A DNA stretch of 64,000 bases from assembly GCA_020438355.1 (NCBI GenBank), contig JAGQUT010000005.1, forward strand, positions 93,951 through 157,950, written 5' to 3'. The stretch comes from Solirubrobacterales bacterium. GTDB lineage: Bacteria; Actinomycetota; Thermoleophilia; Solirubrobacterales; 70-9. The notes beneath the pieces were generated by a model. That model saw only the letters and a list, made by a program, of their open reading frames with translations. It had not been told where the DNA came from and made no database searches. The position numbers and the translations under genes are program-made. Each line of letters begins with the position of its first letter. The stretch's first letter is position 1. Positions 1 to 9,222 of this stretch are shown one piece after another.

Positions 1-3000
1 GAGGATGGTCACGGTGCCGTTGCCAACCACGGCGTCACCGGACAGGTTCACCGACTGGTTTCCGTTGGTGGTTCGAATCGCGCGGTCAGGGGAGCCGGCA
101 CCTCCGTTCAGGGTCTGGTCCCCGATCCCCGAAGTCGCGACAAGGGTGTCAGCGCCGTCGTCGCCGTTGAGGCTGACCAACCCGGAGAATCCACCGGCGT
201 CAAGGATCTGGTTGCCCGCATCCCCCTGCAGGCTCGCACCCTCAACTGAAGAGAGCGTGTCGAGACCGACCCCGCCCGGAGCCGACAGGAGAGTGTCAGT
301 CAACTGGATGTTTGCCGCGTCGCTTGAGCCCACATCCACCGCGTCAGTGTCAGCGCCACCTACCAGGCTGTCGTTGTCGGAACCGAAGGATGAGGGTCTC
401 AGGGTGTCGTTCCCGCCCAGACCACTCAGCGTCACCGGGTTGCCGAACGCCGATGTCTGAATCAGGTTGGAGGCTGCGGACCCCGTTAGCGAAGCCGACT
501 CGATGTCGAAAAGCGAGCGGAAGTTGGCGTCGACCGTGTGCCCGACCCCGGTCAGGGTCTGGTTGGTTCCGCCGCTGCTCAGCAGCCGGTCTGAATCGTC
601 ACCTCCGTCGAAATCCCCAAGGTGACCGCTAGCGGGCGCGAGGGTGTCATTTCCTGAGAATCCCATCATCGTTGAAGGGCCGCTGAAGGCCGAGCTGTCG
701 AGCAGATTCGCCGAGCTTCCACCAAACAGGCGAGCCGCCTCGAATCCGACCGCCTGGTCACCACCGCTTCCGGAGAGGCTGGTGTTTGTCAGGACCTGAT
801 CCGCGTTGAAGTCGCTGGTCAGGGTGTCGGTGCCGTTGCCGCCGTCCAGAGAATCCGCCGCGGAGCCGGCGTTTACGAAGTCGTTCTGGTCGCCTCCACT
901 CAGAGTGCTTGACCCCTGGGCGGGGGTCAGGGTGTCGGTGCCCCCGAGAGCGGAGAGGGACACCTGCCCCGCGAAGCCGGAGGCGTTCATCCCCTGGCCA
1001 CTCGCCCCGCCGGTCAGGCTCACGCGCTCCAGGGCGCTGTGGAACTTGGTTCCGACACCGGTTGCCAGCGACGAGCCGCCGAGAGTCATTCCCGTGTCTG
1101 CCGTGAAGCTCAGTTCATCGGTTCCCGGCCCTCCGTCGATCGATCCGCCCATCAGGGTGGGTGAGACAAGGTTGAATCGGTCGTTCTCGGTACCACCGAT
1201 CAGTTCGTCGCTCTGGGGCGTGGCACCCCCGGCGTTGATCGTGTCGGTTCCCCCGGCACCGTCGAGCGTGACCGCGCCGAGGGAGAAGGCGGAGGAGGAA
1301 AGCAGGTCGGGACCGGCTCCCGCGCTGATCGAGACCCGCTCGATGCTGGAGAGGGAAACCGAATCGAAGGTTCCCGTTATCGCCGTGTTGCTGAGGATCT
1401 GGTTCTGGCCACTGCTGCGAATTACCCGGTCCGATCCGGCGCCTCCGGAAACCGTGTGGCTGTCACCGGTCCCCGAAGGAACGGTGATCGTGTCGTCACC
1501 GATACCGCCAACCAGGGAGACGACGCCGTCGTACGCGGCGAAGTCGATCTGAAGCGGGAAAGCGGGACCGGCGAGGGAGATTGATTCCAGACCGGAGATC
1601 GTGTCGTTGGCTATCCCGGACACCCCCCCGATGACCTGGCTGCTGGTCCCGGTAATCGTCGAGTCGCTAGTCAGTACGCCGTAGTCGAGACTGTCGGCGT
1701 CAGCCCCACCGACCAGCGAGTCGTTGGCCGAAGAGGTTGCCGGCCGGAGGGTGTCAATGCCGTCGCCAGCCGAAAGCGTCACCGGGAAGGTGAAGCCTGT
1801 CGAGTTCATCAACTGATTCCCGGTCTGGGCGGAGAGTGACGCCTGCTCGAAACCCGAGATCGTGTCGCTCACCGCGCCTATCGTGAGGCCTGTGTTGGTC
1901 AGGGTGTGGTTTGCATTTCCGCTGGCCACGAGCCGGTCTGTCTCCGAACCCCCGCTGAGGGAATCGGCCCCACCCGAGCCCGCGACGGTCTGATCCACGA
2001 ACCCGGTCCCGATAATGGTGACCGCGCCAGAGAAGGCGGAAGCATCCAGGAGGCTGGAGTTTCCTTCAAGGCTTGCCCGCTCGAAGCCGGCAAGTGAATC
2101 CGGTCCCTGGCCGGTCAGCTGCGAGTCGGTCAGCACCTGGTCGGCACTCACTCCCGTCTGCCGCACGAGGTCGAGACTGCCCGTCCCACCATCCAGGGAA
2201 TCGATGTCTCCCTGGCCGGCCAGGCTGTCGTTGCCGCCTTCGCCGAGGATCGTGTCGGTACCGGCACCACCGGCGACGGTGTCATTCGAATCGCCGCCGA
2301 GGATTGACTCTGAACCGGAGCCGCCGGTGATCGTGTCACCGAGCGATCCACCGCTGATCGTGTTCGGCCCCGATGCCGATCCGGCGTTTACCTCGTCGCC
2401 GCCGTCGCTCCCGGAGAGGCTGTTGGCGGCGCTGCCGCCGAGGCTCAGGGTGTCGCCCGCCAAACCACCATCGAGAGTGTTGACCGCGCCGATCGCGCTC
2501 GAACCCGTGAGGAGATCGGCATCATCTCCGCCCTCGAGGACCTTGTTTCCGGACCCGGAAGCGAGCAGGCTGTCTGCTCCCGGGTCACCTCGAAGCGTGT
2601 CCTCACCGGCCGAACCGCCGGAGATCGAGTCGGTCCCGTCTGCGCCTTCGATCAGGTTCGCCGAGCTGGTGCCGGTAAGTGTGTCGCCGAAGTCAGACCC
2701 GAGCACATTCTCGATCGAGCTGAAGTTGAGTCCCGCCGAGCCGGCGACCGACAGGTTGAAGTTCACCCCGGCCGCCGCATCGGCAAAGTCCAGGGCGTCG
2801 GTGTCGGCCCCACCGTCGAGGGATTCACCAGACGTCGCGTCGGTGACGAGCACATCGTCGCCGGCGTCACCGGCAACGTTGTCTGCGCCTCCGAGGCCCC
2901 GCAGCGAGTCGACTCCGTTGCCACCGGCGAGTGTGTCGGCCAGGTTGCCACCGGTCAGTGTGTCGTTCTGATCCCCGCCTGAAAGTGTGTGTGAGTGGGC

Positions 3001-3930
3001 AAGGGAACCGGCGGTCAGCGAGTCGGCTCCGCCGTCGCCGATCAGGGTCGACGGCCCGACGCCGGACCCGACGATCGTGTCGTTACCTGCCAGCCCGATG
3101 AAGGTTCCAGTCGGGCTCCCGGCTTCGATCGAGTCACTGAAGCCCGATCCGGTCACGTTCTGGATCTGCGTGAGGGTGTCGTTGCCCGCAGCCCCTCCCG
3201 CAGTCCCGGCCCCGATGTCGACCTGCACTGCCGCGGAGGCCGAGGAGTAGTCGACCGTGTCGGCCCCCGACCCTCCGGTCAGGGAATCGTCGAACGAGTG
3301 GTCACCGCTGAAGAGATCGGCCCCGGCGGTACCTCCGACAGTGTCACTGCCGCTGCCCCCGGAAATCGTCCCGCCCGCCGTGTTGCTTCCACCATCGACC
3401 TCGTCACCACCAACGCTGCCGAAGAGGCTCACCCCGTCGAGGTCGAGATTCGTGTATTCGACGTCAAGAACCGGTGCGAGGTCGATCGTGTCCGCGCCAC
3501 TTCCCGCATCGACCGTCATTCCGGTGACCGCGATGCAGTTTGGATTCGACGGAGCAACCCCGCCACCATTTACCTCGACCTTTCCCAGACCGTCACAGTC
3601 GACTTCGATGAAGTCCGAGGCCCCGTCGCCGGTGATGCTCAGGTGCCCGGTCAGCGTGTTGTAGCTGGAGGTGACCGCCGCCTCGGCGGTGGAGGCAGCG
3701 AGGGGAGTCAGGAGGAAGGCGAGGGCCGTAGCCATGGTGGCTATCGCACGGCGGGCAGAGGCCGGAATCGAACCAGGGGTGCGGTGCCGGATGTCCCTGG
3801 CCAGGGCCCGGGCAAGCCTTCGGCGCTGGCCGTGGTTCAGGCGGCTCTCTGTGCCCTGGCGTTGAAGGCCGGCAATGAACTGGTCCCTCTCTTCGAGTGT
3901 TGAGTGCTCCGACTCGAAAGTCGGTGTCAT
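1..3930 (-). CDS. RTX-like calcium-binding repeat protein, secreted (C-terminus beyond window)
   Basis: Translating the minus strand gives one uninterrupted frame from 3930 to base 1 (1310 codons, no stop), so the protein is C-terminally incomplete here. From the ATG at 3930, residues 62-82 are hydrophobic and end in a TAEAA-like cleavage site, which looks like a signal peptide behind a long basic N-region. The rest is Gly/Asp/Ser/Thr-rich with many degenerate RTX nonapeptides of type GGxGxDxLx (for example GNGTDTLT, GGADADSLDY, GEGGNDSLAG). These normally fold into Ca-binding parallel beta-rolls in secreted proteins. Longer composite modules recur (see findings). No protease, lipase or adhesin domain is visible in the part present. 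The start is uncertain: the frame stays open upstream to 4407, and ATGs also lie at 3735, 4230 and 4368. No clear ribosome site marks any of them. Confidence 0.85.
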   Translation of the reverse strand, partial: MTPTFESEHSTLEERDQFIAGLQRQGTESRLNHGQRRRLARALARDIRHRTPGSIPASARRAIATMATALAFLLTPLAASTAEAAVTSSYNTLTGHLSITGDGASDFIEVDCDGLGKVEVNGGGVAPSNPNCIAVTGMTVDAGSGADTIDLAPVLDVEYTNLDLDGVSLFGSVGGDEVDGGSNTAGGTISGGSGSDTVGGTAGADLFSGDHSFDDSLTGGSGADTVDYSSASAAVQVDIGAGTAGGAAGNDTLTQIQNVTGSGFSDSIEAGSPTGTFIGLAGNDTIVGSGVGPSTLIGDGGADSLTAGSLAHSHTLSGGDQNDTLTGGNLADTLAGGNGVDSLRGLGGADNVAGDAGDDVLVTDATSGESLDGGADTDALDFADAAAGVNFNLSVAGSAGLNFSSIENVLGSDFGDTLTGTSSANLIEGADGTDSISGGSAGEDTLRGDPGADSLLASGSGNKVLEGGDDADLLTGSSAIGAVNTLDGGLAGDTLSLGGSAANSLSGSDGGDEVNAGSASGPNTISGGSLGDTITGGSGSESILGGDSNDTVAGGAGTDTILGEGGNDSLAGQGDIDSLDGGTGSLDLVRQTGVSADQVLTDSQLTGQGPDSLAGFERASLEGNSSLLDASAFSGAVTIIGTGFVDQTVAGSGGADSLSGGSETDRLVASGNANHTLTNTGLTIGAVSDTISGFEQASLSAQTGNQLMNSTGFTFPVTLSAGDGIDTLRPATSSANDSLVGGADADSLDYGVLTSDSTITGTSSQVIGGVSGIANDTISGLESISLAGPAFPLQIDFAAYDGVVSLVGGIGDDTITVPSGTGDSHTVSGGAGSDRVIRSSGQNQILSNTAITGTFDSVSLSSIERVSISAGAGPDLLSSSAFSLGAVTLDGAGGTDTINAGGATPQSDELIGGTENDRFNLVSPTLMGGSIDGGPGTDELSFTADTGMTLGGSSLATGVGTKFHSALERVSLTGGASGQGMNASGFAGQVSLSALGGTDTLTPAQGSSTLSGGDQNDFVNAGSAADSLDGGNGTDTLTSDFNADQVLTNTSLSGSGGDQAVGFEAARLFGGSSANLLDSSAFSGPSTMMGFSGNDTLAPASGHLGDFDGGDDSDRLLSSGGTNQTLTGVGHTVDANFRSLFDIESASLTGSAASNLIQTSAFGNPVTLSGLGGNDTLRPSSFGSDNDSLVGGADTDAVDVGSSDAANIQLTDTLLSAPGGVGLDTLSSVEGASLQGDAGNQILDAGGFSGLVSLNGDDGADTLVATSGIGDQTLNGGAGSPDRAIRTTNGNQSVNLSGDAVVGNGTVTIL

Positions 3931-4442
3931 TACGACTGGCGCGTCGGATCGAATCCGGTCGAGGATCAAGCCGTCAATGGCCGGGCCGGCGGCGAGCGCG
4001 AACGCCGTCGCGCTTTCCGCTTCGGCACGTTCACAGAGCACCAGCGGCAACCTGCCCAGATCCGTTCGCCCCCGGACCCATGTGATCGCGCTTGCCAGCT
4101 GATCGGCGGGGTTTGCATCCCCTTCGGTCTCCAGCCATCCGTCTTCGCGGCCAGCCAGCCCACGAGCTTCGCCTGAACGGCCAACGAGAATCGAGCGCGG
4201 ACGGCGTGGCAGCGAAAGCACTGCGCTCATGCCAGACAGAGTGAGCCTGGTGATCGCGCGGCCGTTCTCGAAGCGGTGGCCGGAGCTGTTCAGACCCTCG
4301 GGTAGCCTGACCTCCGGAAGGGGTGTCGAATGCCTGTACCTGTGAAGTCGCCTCTGCCTCGAGTTCATCCCTCTGGCTGCCTCCCTGTCCCGGCCGTACG
4401 GGCCGCTTCAAGCATTGCCCAAAGCTGCCCGAACAGAGACGA
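3931..4442 (-). other. Open, coding-like stretch upstream of the RTX gene; no gene assigned
   Basis: This 512-base gap separates the divergent RTX-like and LuxR-type genes. On the minus strand the RTX frame remains open from 3930 back to 4407, with in-frame ATGs at 4230 and 4368 and a GC-rich third codon position. The conceptual peptide from 4230 contains LPLVLCERAESATAFALAAG followed by IDGLILDRI. This faintly recalls the strand-nucleophile-helix part of an alpha/beta hydrolase, but without a GxSxG serine motif. It could be an N-terminal domain of the RTX protein, a decayed gene, or chance openness in GC-rich DNA. The promoters for both flanking genes must also lie here. Confidence 0.35.
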
Positions 4443-7148
4443 TTGCTCCACAGGTTTTTCTCAATAGTCCGAATACTTTTTCTTGCGAGACGCGCTTTCG
4501 CGCTCTATTCTCGGAACATTCCGGGTCAAGGCTCAAAACCAGCCCGAAGACACCCGCTGATCGGGAGAACAGCGGAACAGCGATCGATCGCCGATGCCAT
4601 CCGCACGGTCACCTCACGGCGGGAAGGTCGTGCCATCGTCATCAGTGGCCCACCCGGGTCCGGCAAATCGTCGCTGGCCAGATATGCGATTGATGCGGGG
4701 TCCGACCGCCTCGACACAAGCCTGATCGCCTGCTCCCGGGTCGACACCGAACTTGAGTTGCCTGCCCCGGAAGCGTTGCTGCTTCCAGGTGAACCGGACA
4801 GGCCCGTGCTTCTTGTCATCGACGACGCGAACTGGTGCGGGTCAGGATTCCGGGCCGCCACGTTGCGGCTGGTGAAAGAAATCCAGGCTGTCCCTCTGCT
4901 CCTGGTGATCGTGAACCGAAGCGAAGATCCGGAAGACTGGATCAGCGCGATCCGTCGGCTGCCGCTGGTGAGCGTGCTGGAGCCAGGGCCACTGCCCGGG
5001 TCCGGGATCGCTGAACTCTGCGACTCGTACGGTCGTCCGGACCTGGCGGGCGAAGTGGTGGATATCTCCGGAGGCAACCCCTACCTCGCTTCGCGGTACC
5101 TCGCTGATCCTGACGGACCCGGTGCGGTTCCTTCGGCCGTTCTTGCCTGGACCGAAGACCGCCTGGACTGCCTCGATGAGCAGACGGCCAAGGTCGCAAG
5201 GGCAATGGCCGCCCTTGGAGAAGCGGGCACACTTGCCGATGTAGAGGCGGCAGCCGGGATCTCGACCGATCAGACTCTTCGGTCGATTGACCGCCTGCAG
5301 GCCGCCGCTTTCCTGACCGGTGAGAGCCCTCCCCGGATCGGTCCATCCCTGCTCGCCGATGCCGTGCGAAGCAGCACGCCTGCCGGCGAAGCGATCCGCC
5401 TTTCCATCGTTCTTGCCAACCGGCTTCGCGAACGGGATCCGGTGGTCGCGGCCGGCTACCTGGTGGATGCCAGGCCGGAGGGACCGAGCCCCGAACCCTG
5501 GGCGATCGACCTTTTGCGGACAGCAGCAATGGAATCGAGAGAAGCCGGGGACACCGATCAGTCAATCGACCTGCTGCGCCGCCTGATCGAGGAACCACTC
5601 GACGTGAAGGATCGCCTCGAAGCGCTGACGGCTCTCGGCGAAATGGAGGCCGAGCGTCGCGATCCGGCGGCGACCGATCACCTCGCCCAGGCCTCCGGGC
5701 TCGCGGAGGACCCGATCGTTCGCGGGCAGATCGCGCTGGTTCAGGGAAGAGCGCTCTTCCACCTGATCGCGCTCGAAGAGTGCTCCTCGGTTTGCCGGGC
5801 CGCGATTGCCGACCTGCCGGCAAGCGAACGTGAACTGCGTCTGGCGCTGGAGTCCGCAGCTCTCGATGCCGAGGCGCTACTCGGCGTTCACCGCGAACGG
5901 CCGGGAGAGATGCTGGAAGAGGTTCAGCAGGCCGCCACCCCCGGTGAGCGGCTCGTCCTGACCCATGTGCTTGCCGACCAGGCTGCGAGTGGCGGTGCCC
6001 CCGCAGCGGAGATCCGGGAAGCCGGAAGGCGAATACTCGCCGGGGGGGACCTCCTGACAGAGGCTGGCGCAAACTCCCCCACATACATCTACCTGGGAAC
6101 TGCCCTGACCTGGGCAGGCGCCTATGAGGACGTCATCAAGCTGACCACCGAGGGAATCAGAAGGGGGCGCGAAGAAGGCCTGCCTGCAGCGGTCAGCTAC
6201 TCGGCAGCCCTTCGTTCGGGCTGCGCGCTCCTGATCGGAGACCTCGACCTGGCCGAATTTGACTCCGCGCTGGTCGTGACGGAACTCGCCGGGGCGGACC
6301 CGATGTCGTTTGCGGTGGCGCTCGCCTGGTACCTCGAGGTTCTCGTTCACCGCGGAAGGACCGGCGAAGCCCGGGACGTGCTCGATTCGAGTGGCCTGAC
6401 CGGAGACCTCCCGGAGCTCGGGACGATCGACTTCCTGATGCTCGCCCGGGGAAGCCTTCTGCTGGTGGAAGGCGATACCGAAAAGGCCTTGAGCGAATTC
6501 GAGGATGTTGGCCGGCGGGCAACCCGCGCGACATACACAAACCCGGCGGCGATGGATTGGAGGTCAAGGGCCGCGCTGGCCCACCACGAACTCGGCGCTA
6601 TCGAAAGGGCAAGGGAGCTCGCGGATGATGAACTGGCGCGGGCGGAGGCCTTCGGCACCGCCCGTAGCCGTGGGGTTGCCTTGATCGCGAAGGGCAGTGT
6701 GGCGCCAGGCGAGGAAGGAGTGGGGCTACTCGAGGAAGCTGTTTCGCTGCTCTCCGGAGTCTCGCCCGTCGAGACTGCCCGGGCAACGATCGCCCTGGGC
6801 GAAGCGCTGCACCGTTGTGGTGACGACAGTGCCCGCCAGGTCCTTTACCGGGGCCTGAGTGCCGCCCAGGAAGCCGGGAGCGCGCTGCTCGGCGATCGGG
6901 CCATCTTGAGCCTGCGGGCAACCGGGGCCAGACCCCGGCGACGGGAGAGAACCGGCCTTGAATCCCTGACCCGGCAGGAGCTTCGCGCCGCCGAGCTGGC
7001 CGCCGACGGGCTCTCGAACCCGGACATCGCGAAGCAGATGTACCTGACCCGGCGCACTGTCGAGATGCACCTGAGCAACGCCTATCGAAAGCTGGGGATC
7101 AGCAATCGCAACGAACTCCCCGGTGTCTTTCAGTCAAGCAGCCCCTGA
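4443..7148 (+). CDS. LuxR-family transcriptional regulator with N-terminal AAA ATPase (LAL/MalT-like)
   Basis: About 900 residues. The N-terminal part is an AAA_16-type ATPase with Walker A (GPPGSGKSS) and Walker B (VLLVIDDANW). The long middle is helical and TPR-like, as in MalT and LAL regulators that sense a ligand and oligomerise with ATP. The last ~55 residues are a GerE/LuxR helix-turn-helix (LTRQELRAAELAADGLSNPD, then TRRTVEMHLSNAYRKLGI). It is expected to be a cytoplasmic, ligand-gated transcription activator. The frame is open from an ATG at 4323, but that N-terminus is low-complexity and out of character. A TTG at 4443 is the only start codon between it and the ATPase, so I use it with low certainty. 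The 3' end overlaps the convergent methyltransferase by 19 bases. Its target is unknown. Confidence 0.85.
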   Translation: MLHRFFSIVRILFLARRAFALYSRNIPGQGSKPARRHPLIGRTAEQRSIADAIRTVTSRREGRAIVISGPPGSGKSSLARYAIDAGSDRLDTSLIACSRVDTELELPAPEALLLPGEPDRPVLLVIDDANWCGSGFRAATLRLVKEIQAVPLLLVIVNRSEDPEDWISAIRRLPLVSVLEPGPLPGSGIAELCDSYGRPDLAGEVVDISGGNPYLASRYLADPDGPGAVPSAVLAWTEDRLDCLDEQTAKVARAMAALGEAGTLADVEAAAGISTDQTLRSIDRLQAAAFLTGESPPRIGPSLLADAVRSSTPAGEAIRLSIVLANRLRERDPVVAAGYLVDARPEGPSPEPWAIDLLRTAAMESREAGDTDQSIDLLRRLIEEPLDVKDRLEALTALGEMEAERRDPAATDHLAQASGLAEDPIVRGQIALVQGRALFHLIALEECSSVCRAAIADLPASERELRLALESAALDAEALLGVHRERPGEMLEEVQQAATPGERLVLTHVLADQAASGGAPAAEIREAGRRILAGGDLLTEAGANSPTYIYLGTALTWAGAYEDVIKLTTEGIRRGREEGLPAAVSYSAALRSGCALLIGDLDLAEFDSALVVTELAGADPMSFAVALAWYLEVLVHRGRTGEARDVLDSSGLTGDLPELGTIDFLMLARGSLLLVEGDTEKALSEFEDVGRRATRATYTNPAAMDWRSRAALAHHELGAIERARELADDELARAEAFGTARSRGVALIAKGSVAPGEEGVGLLEEAVSLLSGVSPVETARATIALGEALHRCGDDSARQVLYRGLSAAQEAGSALLGDRAILSLRATGARPRRRERTGLESLTRQELRAAELAADGLSNPDIAKQMYLTRRTVEMHLSNAYRKLGISNRNELPGVFQSSSP

Positions 7149-7957
7149 TCGCGTTCTAGCCGGTCCCGGTCAACGGGAGCCGGAGACACCTGTGTCGCCG
7201 GCATGCTGGCGAGGATACGGGCGCGTTCCAGCAGCCCGGCCCAGGACGTCAGGAACTCGGCTGAGGTGATTCTGCCGATTTCGCGTCTTACCGCAGTTCG
7301 GTTCGCGGCTCCGGCTGGCACCAGCACAGCGAGTCCGTGCCACCCCGGCAGCAGAACGCTCTCGAACTGGTCGGGCCTCGAGGCCAGGAAGTCCTCGACT
7401 GCCGTCAGGACGCCGTTCCGCGGACCGCCTTCCTGGGCCGCGTTCCAGAGACCACGGTTGATGCCAGGCTCCCCTGTCCCTTCTCGGTCCGGGTGGAGGG
7501 CTGCCTGGGTCGCATCGTGGCGATGCTCGAACGGGATCGAATCCGGGTCGTAGTAGAGGTCCCGCCGGCCGTAGGGCCAGCCGACGTCATGGAGAAAGAA
7601 GGCGGGCGGCTCACCCCGATGCCCCTCGGCCGAGGCGGCAATGACCTCGAGCTCCCGTCTCACGGTGAAGTAGTTGTGGTCGCCGTCTACCAGGACGGCA
7701 TCTGACAGAGGGAGCCGACCAGCCACGTCGAGGCTTCGCGCCTTGAGGAACTGGAAGGTGGTGCCCCACTCGAGTCCCCATGCCGACACGTCGAATCTCG
7801 GCTTCGGATCGATCGCGATCACGGTGCCCCCCGCCTCTGAAGCACGCTCGAGCAGGAGTCTCGTAGTTCTCCCCTGTTCGGCACCAATCTCCACGACTGT
7901 GTGTGCATCCAGCGCGTCAAGCATCGGTCTGATCACCGGCCCCCAGAACGGATGCAT
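7130..7957 (-). CDS. Class I SAM-dependent methyltransferase (Methyltransf_24-like)
   Basis: 275 residues with a Rossmann-type SAM site: VVEIGAEQGRTTRLLL is motif I, VIAIDPKP is the acidic end of strand 2, and AVLVDGDHNYFTVRREL fits the motif IV/V region of the Methyltransf_24 and cephalosporin-hydroxylase-like families. Such enzymes often modify glycans or secondary metabolites. The start ATG overlaps the TGA of the upstream glycosyltransferase by one base (TGATG), so the two are translationally coupled. It is the last gene of the minus-strand run starting at the FAD oxidoreductase. The substrate cannot be told. Confidence 0.75.
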   Translation of the reverse strand: MHPFWGPVIRPMLDALDAHTVVEIGAEQGRTTRLLLERASEAGGTVIAIDPKPRFDVSAWGLEWGTTFQFLKARSLDVAGRLPLSDAVLVDGDHNYFTVRRELEVIAASAEGHRGEPPAFFLHDVGWPYGRRDLYYDPDSIPFEHRHDATQAALHPDREGTGEPGINRGLWNAAQEGGPRNGVLTAVEDFLASRPDQFESVLLPGWHGLAVLVPAGAANRTAVRREIGRITSAEFLTSWAGLLERARILASMPATQVSPAPVDRDRLERDQGLLD

Positions 7958-9192
7958 CAGGACGCCTCCCCGGCTTCGGCCACCGACTCGTAGAACTCGG
8001 CCATTCGAGGGAACGTCACGTCCATCGAGTACCTGTCAAGAACTGTTTCGCGAGCGGCGGCACCGAAAGTCTTCCGGCTGGTTGCTGGATCCTCGAGCAA
8101 TTCGAGGGCTGCTTCAGCCATGCCTTCGTGATCGAAGAAGTCGACCAGCCGTCCATTCTCGCCATCCGCGATCACTTCCCTGACCGGAGCGGTGTCCGAG
8201 CCGACGACAGGTGCCCCGCAACTCATCGCATCCAGGCAGGACCAGCTCAGCACGAAGGGGGCGGTGAGATAGAAGTGAACGTCACTCTGGCCGAGCAGAA
8301 GGCTGAGTTGCGTGGGCTGAACCCTGCCGACGAAATGAATTCGGGAGAGGTCGTACTCGTCTTTCGAGAGCACATGGTCGCGAAAGCTCTGGCCGCCGGT
8401 GTGCCTCAGGTCGCCACCGTAGGCGACCTCGTCTGAGCCCACTACGACGATCCGGACATCCGGATCCCTTTCGACAAGGACTTTGGCAGCCTTCATGAAG
8501 ACGTCGAAACCACGCATCATTTCCAGGCCCCGCGAAACGTAAGTCACCAGCTTTTCCCGGGGAGCCAGTTTGAGAGAGCCGATCTGCCGGGCTTGCCCGA
8601 AGCCGGCCTCTCCCGGCTTCCAGAAATCGGTGTCGATCCCGTCGTGAATGGTGCGCAGTTTGTCCTGATACGCGTCCGGCATCAACCCGCGCTGGTAGTC
8701 AGTCGGTGAGTATCCGGCCGAGCAGTACTCGAGGTCCAGCAGGATCATTGCGTTCCGGGCAGGGCTGCGTAGACGGTCGATTTCGTCCACCGGGACATCC
8801 GGCCGGAAGTCAAGATCCGAGTCTGTCGGGCGATAGAAGTACTCGAAGTAGTTGATGACTGGCACTTCCGGGTAGAGCTGCCGGAGGAGCAGGGTCGAAC
8901 CCCAGCCGGAATGCCCGACGATCAGGTCTGGCCTGACCGCGGCCTGAACGGGGCGCAGGGCCTCGTATACGCCGGCGGCATGCCAGATACCGTTTTCAAA
9001 GGTGCGGGAAAGAACGTGTGTCTGCTCGGTCGCCGCCCCCCGCGGCGCGTACTGGATGTTGTTCACACCTCCCGCACTTCCAGGTGGCTTCTCGGACACG
9101 AATGTCGCCATCCACCCCCGCTCCTTCACTCCACGAGACGCAATGTGACCGAACTGCGCCGGGAAGTTCCTGTGTACGAAAAGCACGTGCAC
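7957..9192 (-). CDS. Family 4-type glycosyltransferase (GT-B)
   Basis: About 411 residues. The N-terminus reads VHVLFVHRNFPAQFGHIA, which is typical of GT4 proteins. The C-terminal half has the GT-B donor-site pattern: VTYVSRGLEMMRGFDVFMKA followed by DAMSCGAPVVGSDTAPVREV and a GENGRLVDF loop. It should transfer an NDP-sugar in the cytoplasm, perhaps onto a lipid or small molecule. I start at the GTG at 9192 because the family begins with the MHVLFVH strand. A TTG at 9219 in the same frame is only 3 bases after the PhlG-like stop codon and cannot be excluded. It is followed at once by the methyltransferase, suggesting joint modification of one product. Confidence 0.85.
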   Translation of the reverse strand: MHVLFVHRNFPAQFGHIASRGVKERGWMATFVSEKPPGSAGGVNNIQYAPRGAATEQTHVLSRTFENGIWHAAGVYEALRPVQAAVRPDLIVGHSGWGSTLLLRQLYPEVPVINYFEYFYRPTDSDLDFRPDVPVDEIDRLRSPARNAMILLDLEYCSAGYSPTDYQRGLMPDAYQDKLRTIHDGIDTDFWKPGEAGFGQARQIGSLKLAPREKLVTYVSRGLEMMRGFDVFMKAAKVLVERDPDVRIVVVGSDEVAYGGDLRHTGGQSFRDHVLSKDEYDLSRIHFVGRVQPTQLSLLLGQSDVHFYLTAPFVLSWSCLDAMSCGAPVVGSDTAPVREVIADGENGRLVDFFDHEGMAEAALELLEDPATSRKTFGAAARETVLDRYSMDVTFPRMAEFYESVAEAGEAS

Positions 9193-9222
9193 GCCGACGA
9201 GCCTACCCGTCGGAACCAAGGA

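Noticed and set aside
5..3903. Several long plus-strand open frames (5-460, 806-1552, 2015-2971, 2995-3903)
   Set aside because: They are Pro/Ser/Arg-rich antisense shadows of the minus-strand RTX frame, which shows real repeat structure and no stops.
4323..4442. Longer N-terminus of the LuxR-type regulator from the ATG at 4323
   Set aside because: The extra 40 residues are low-complexity, Cys/Ser-rich and unlike the family; they also overlap the coding-like minus strand.
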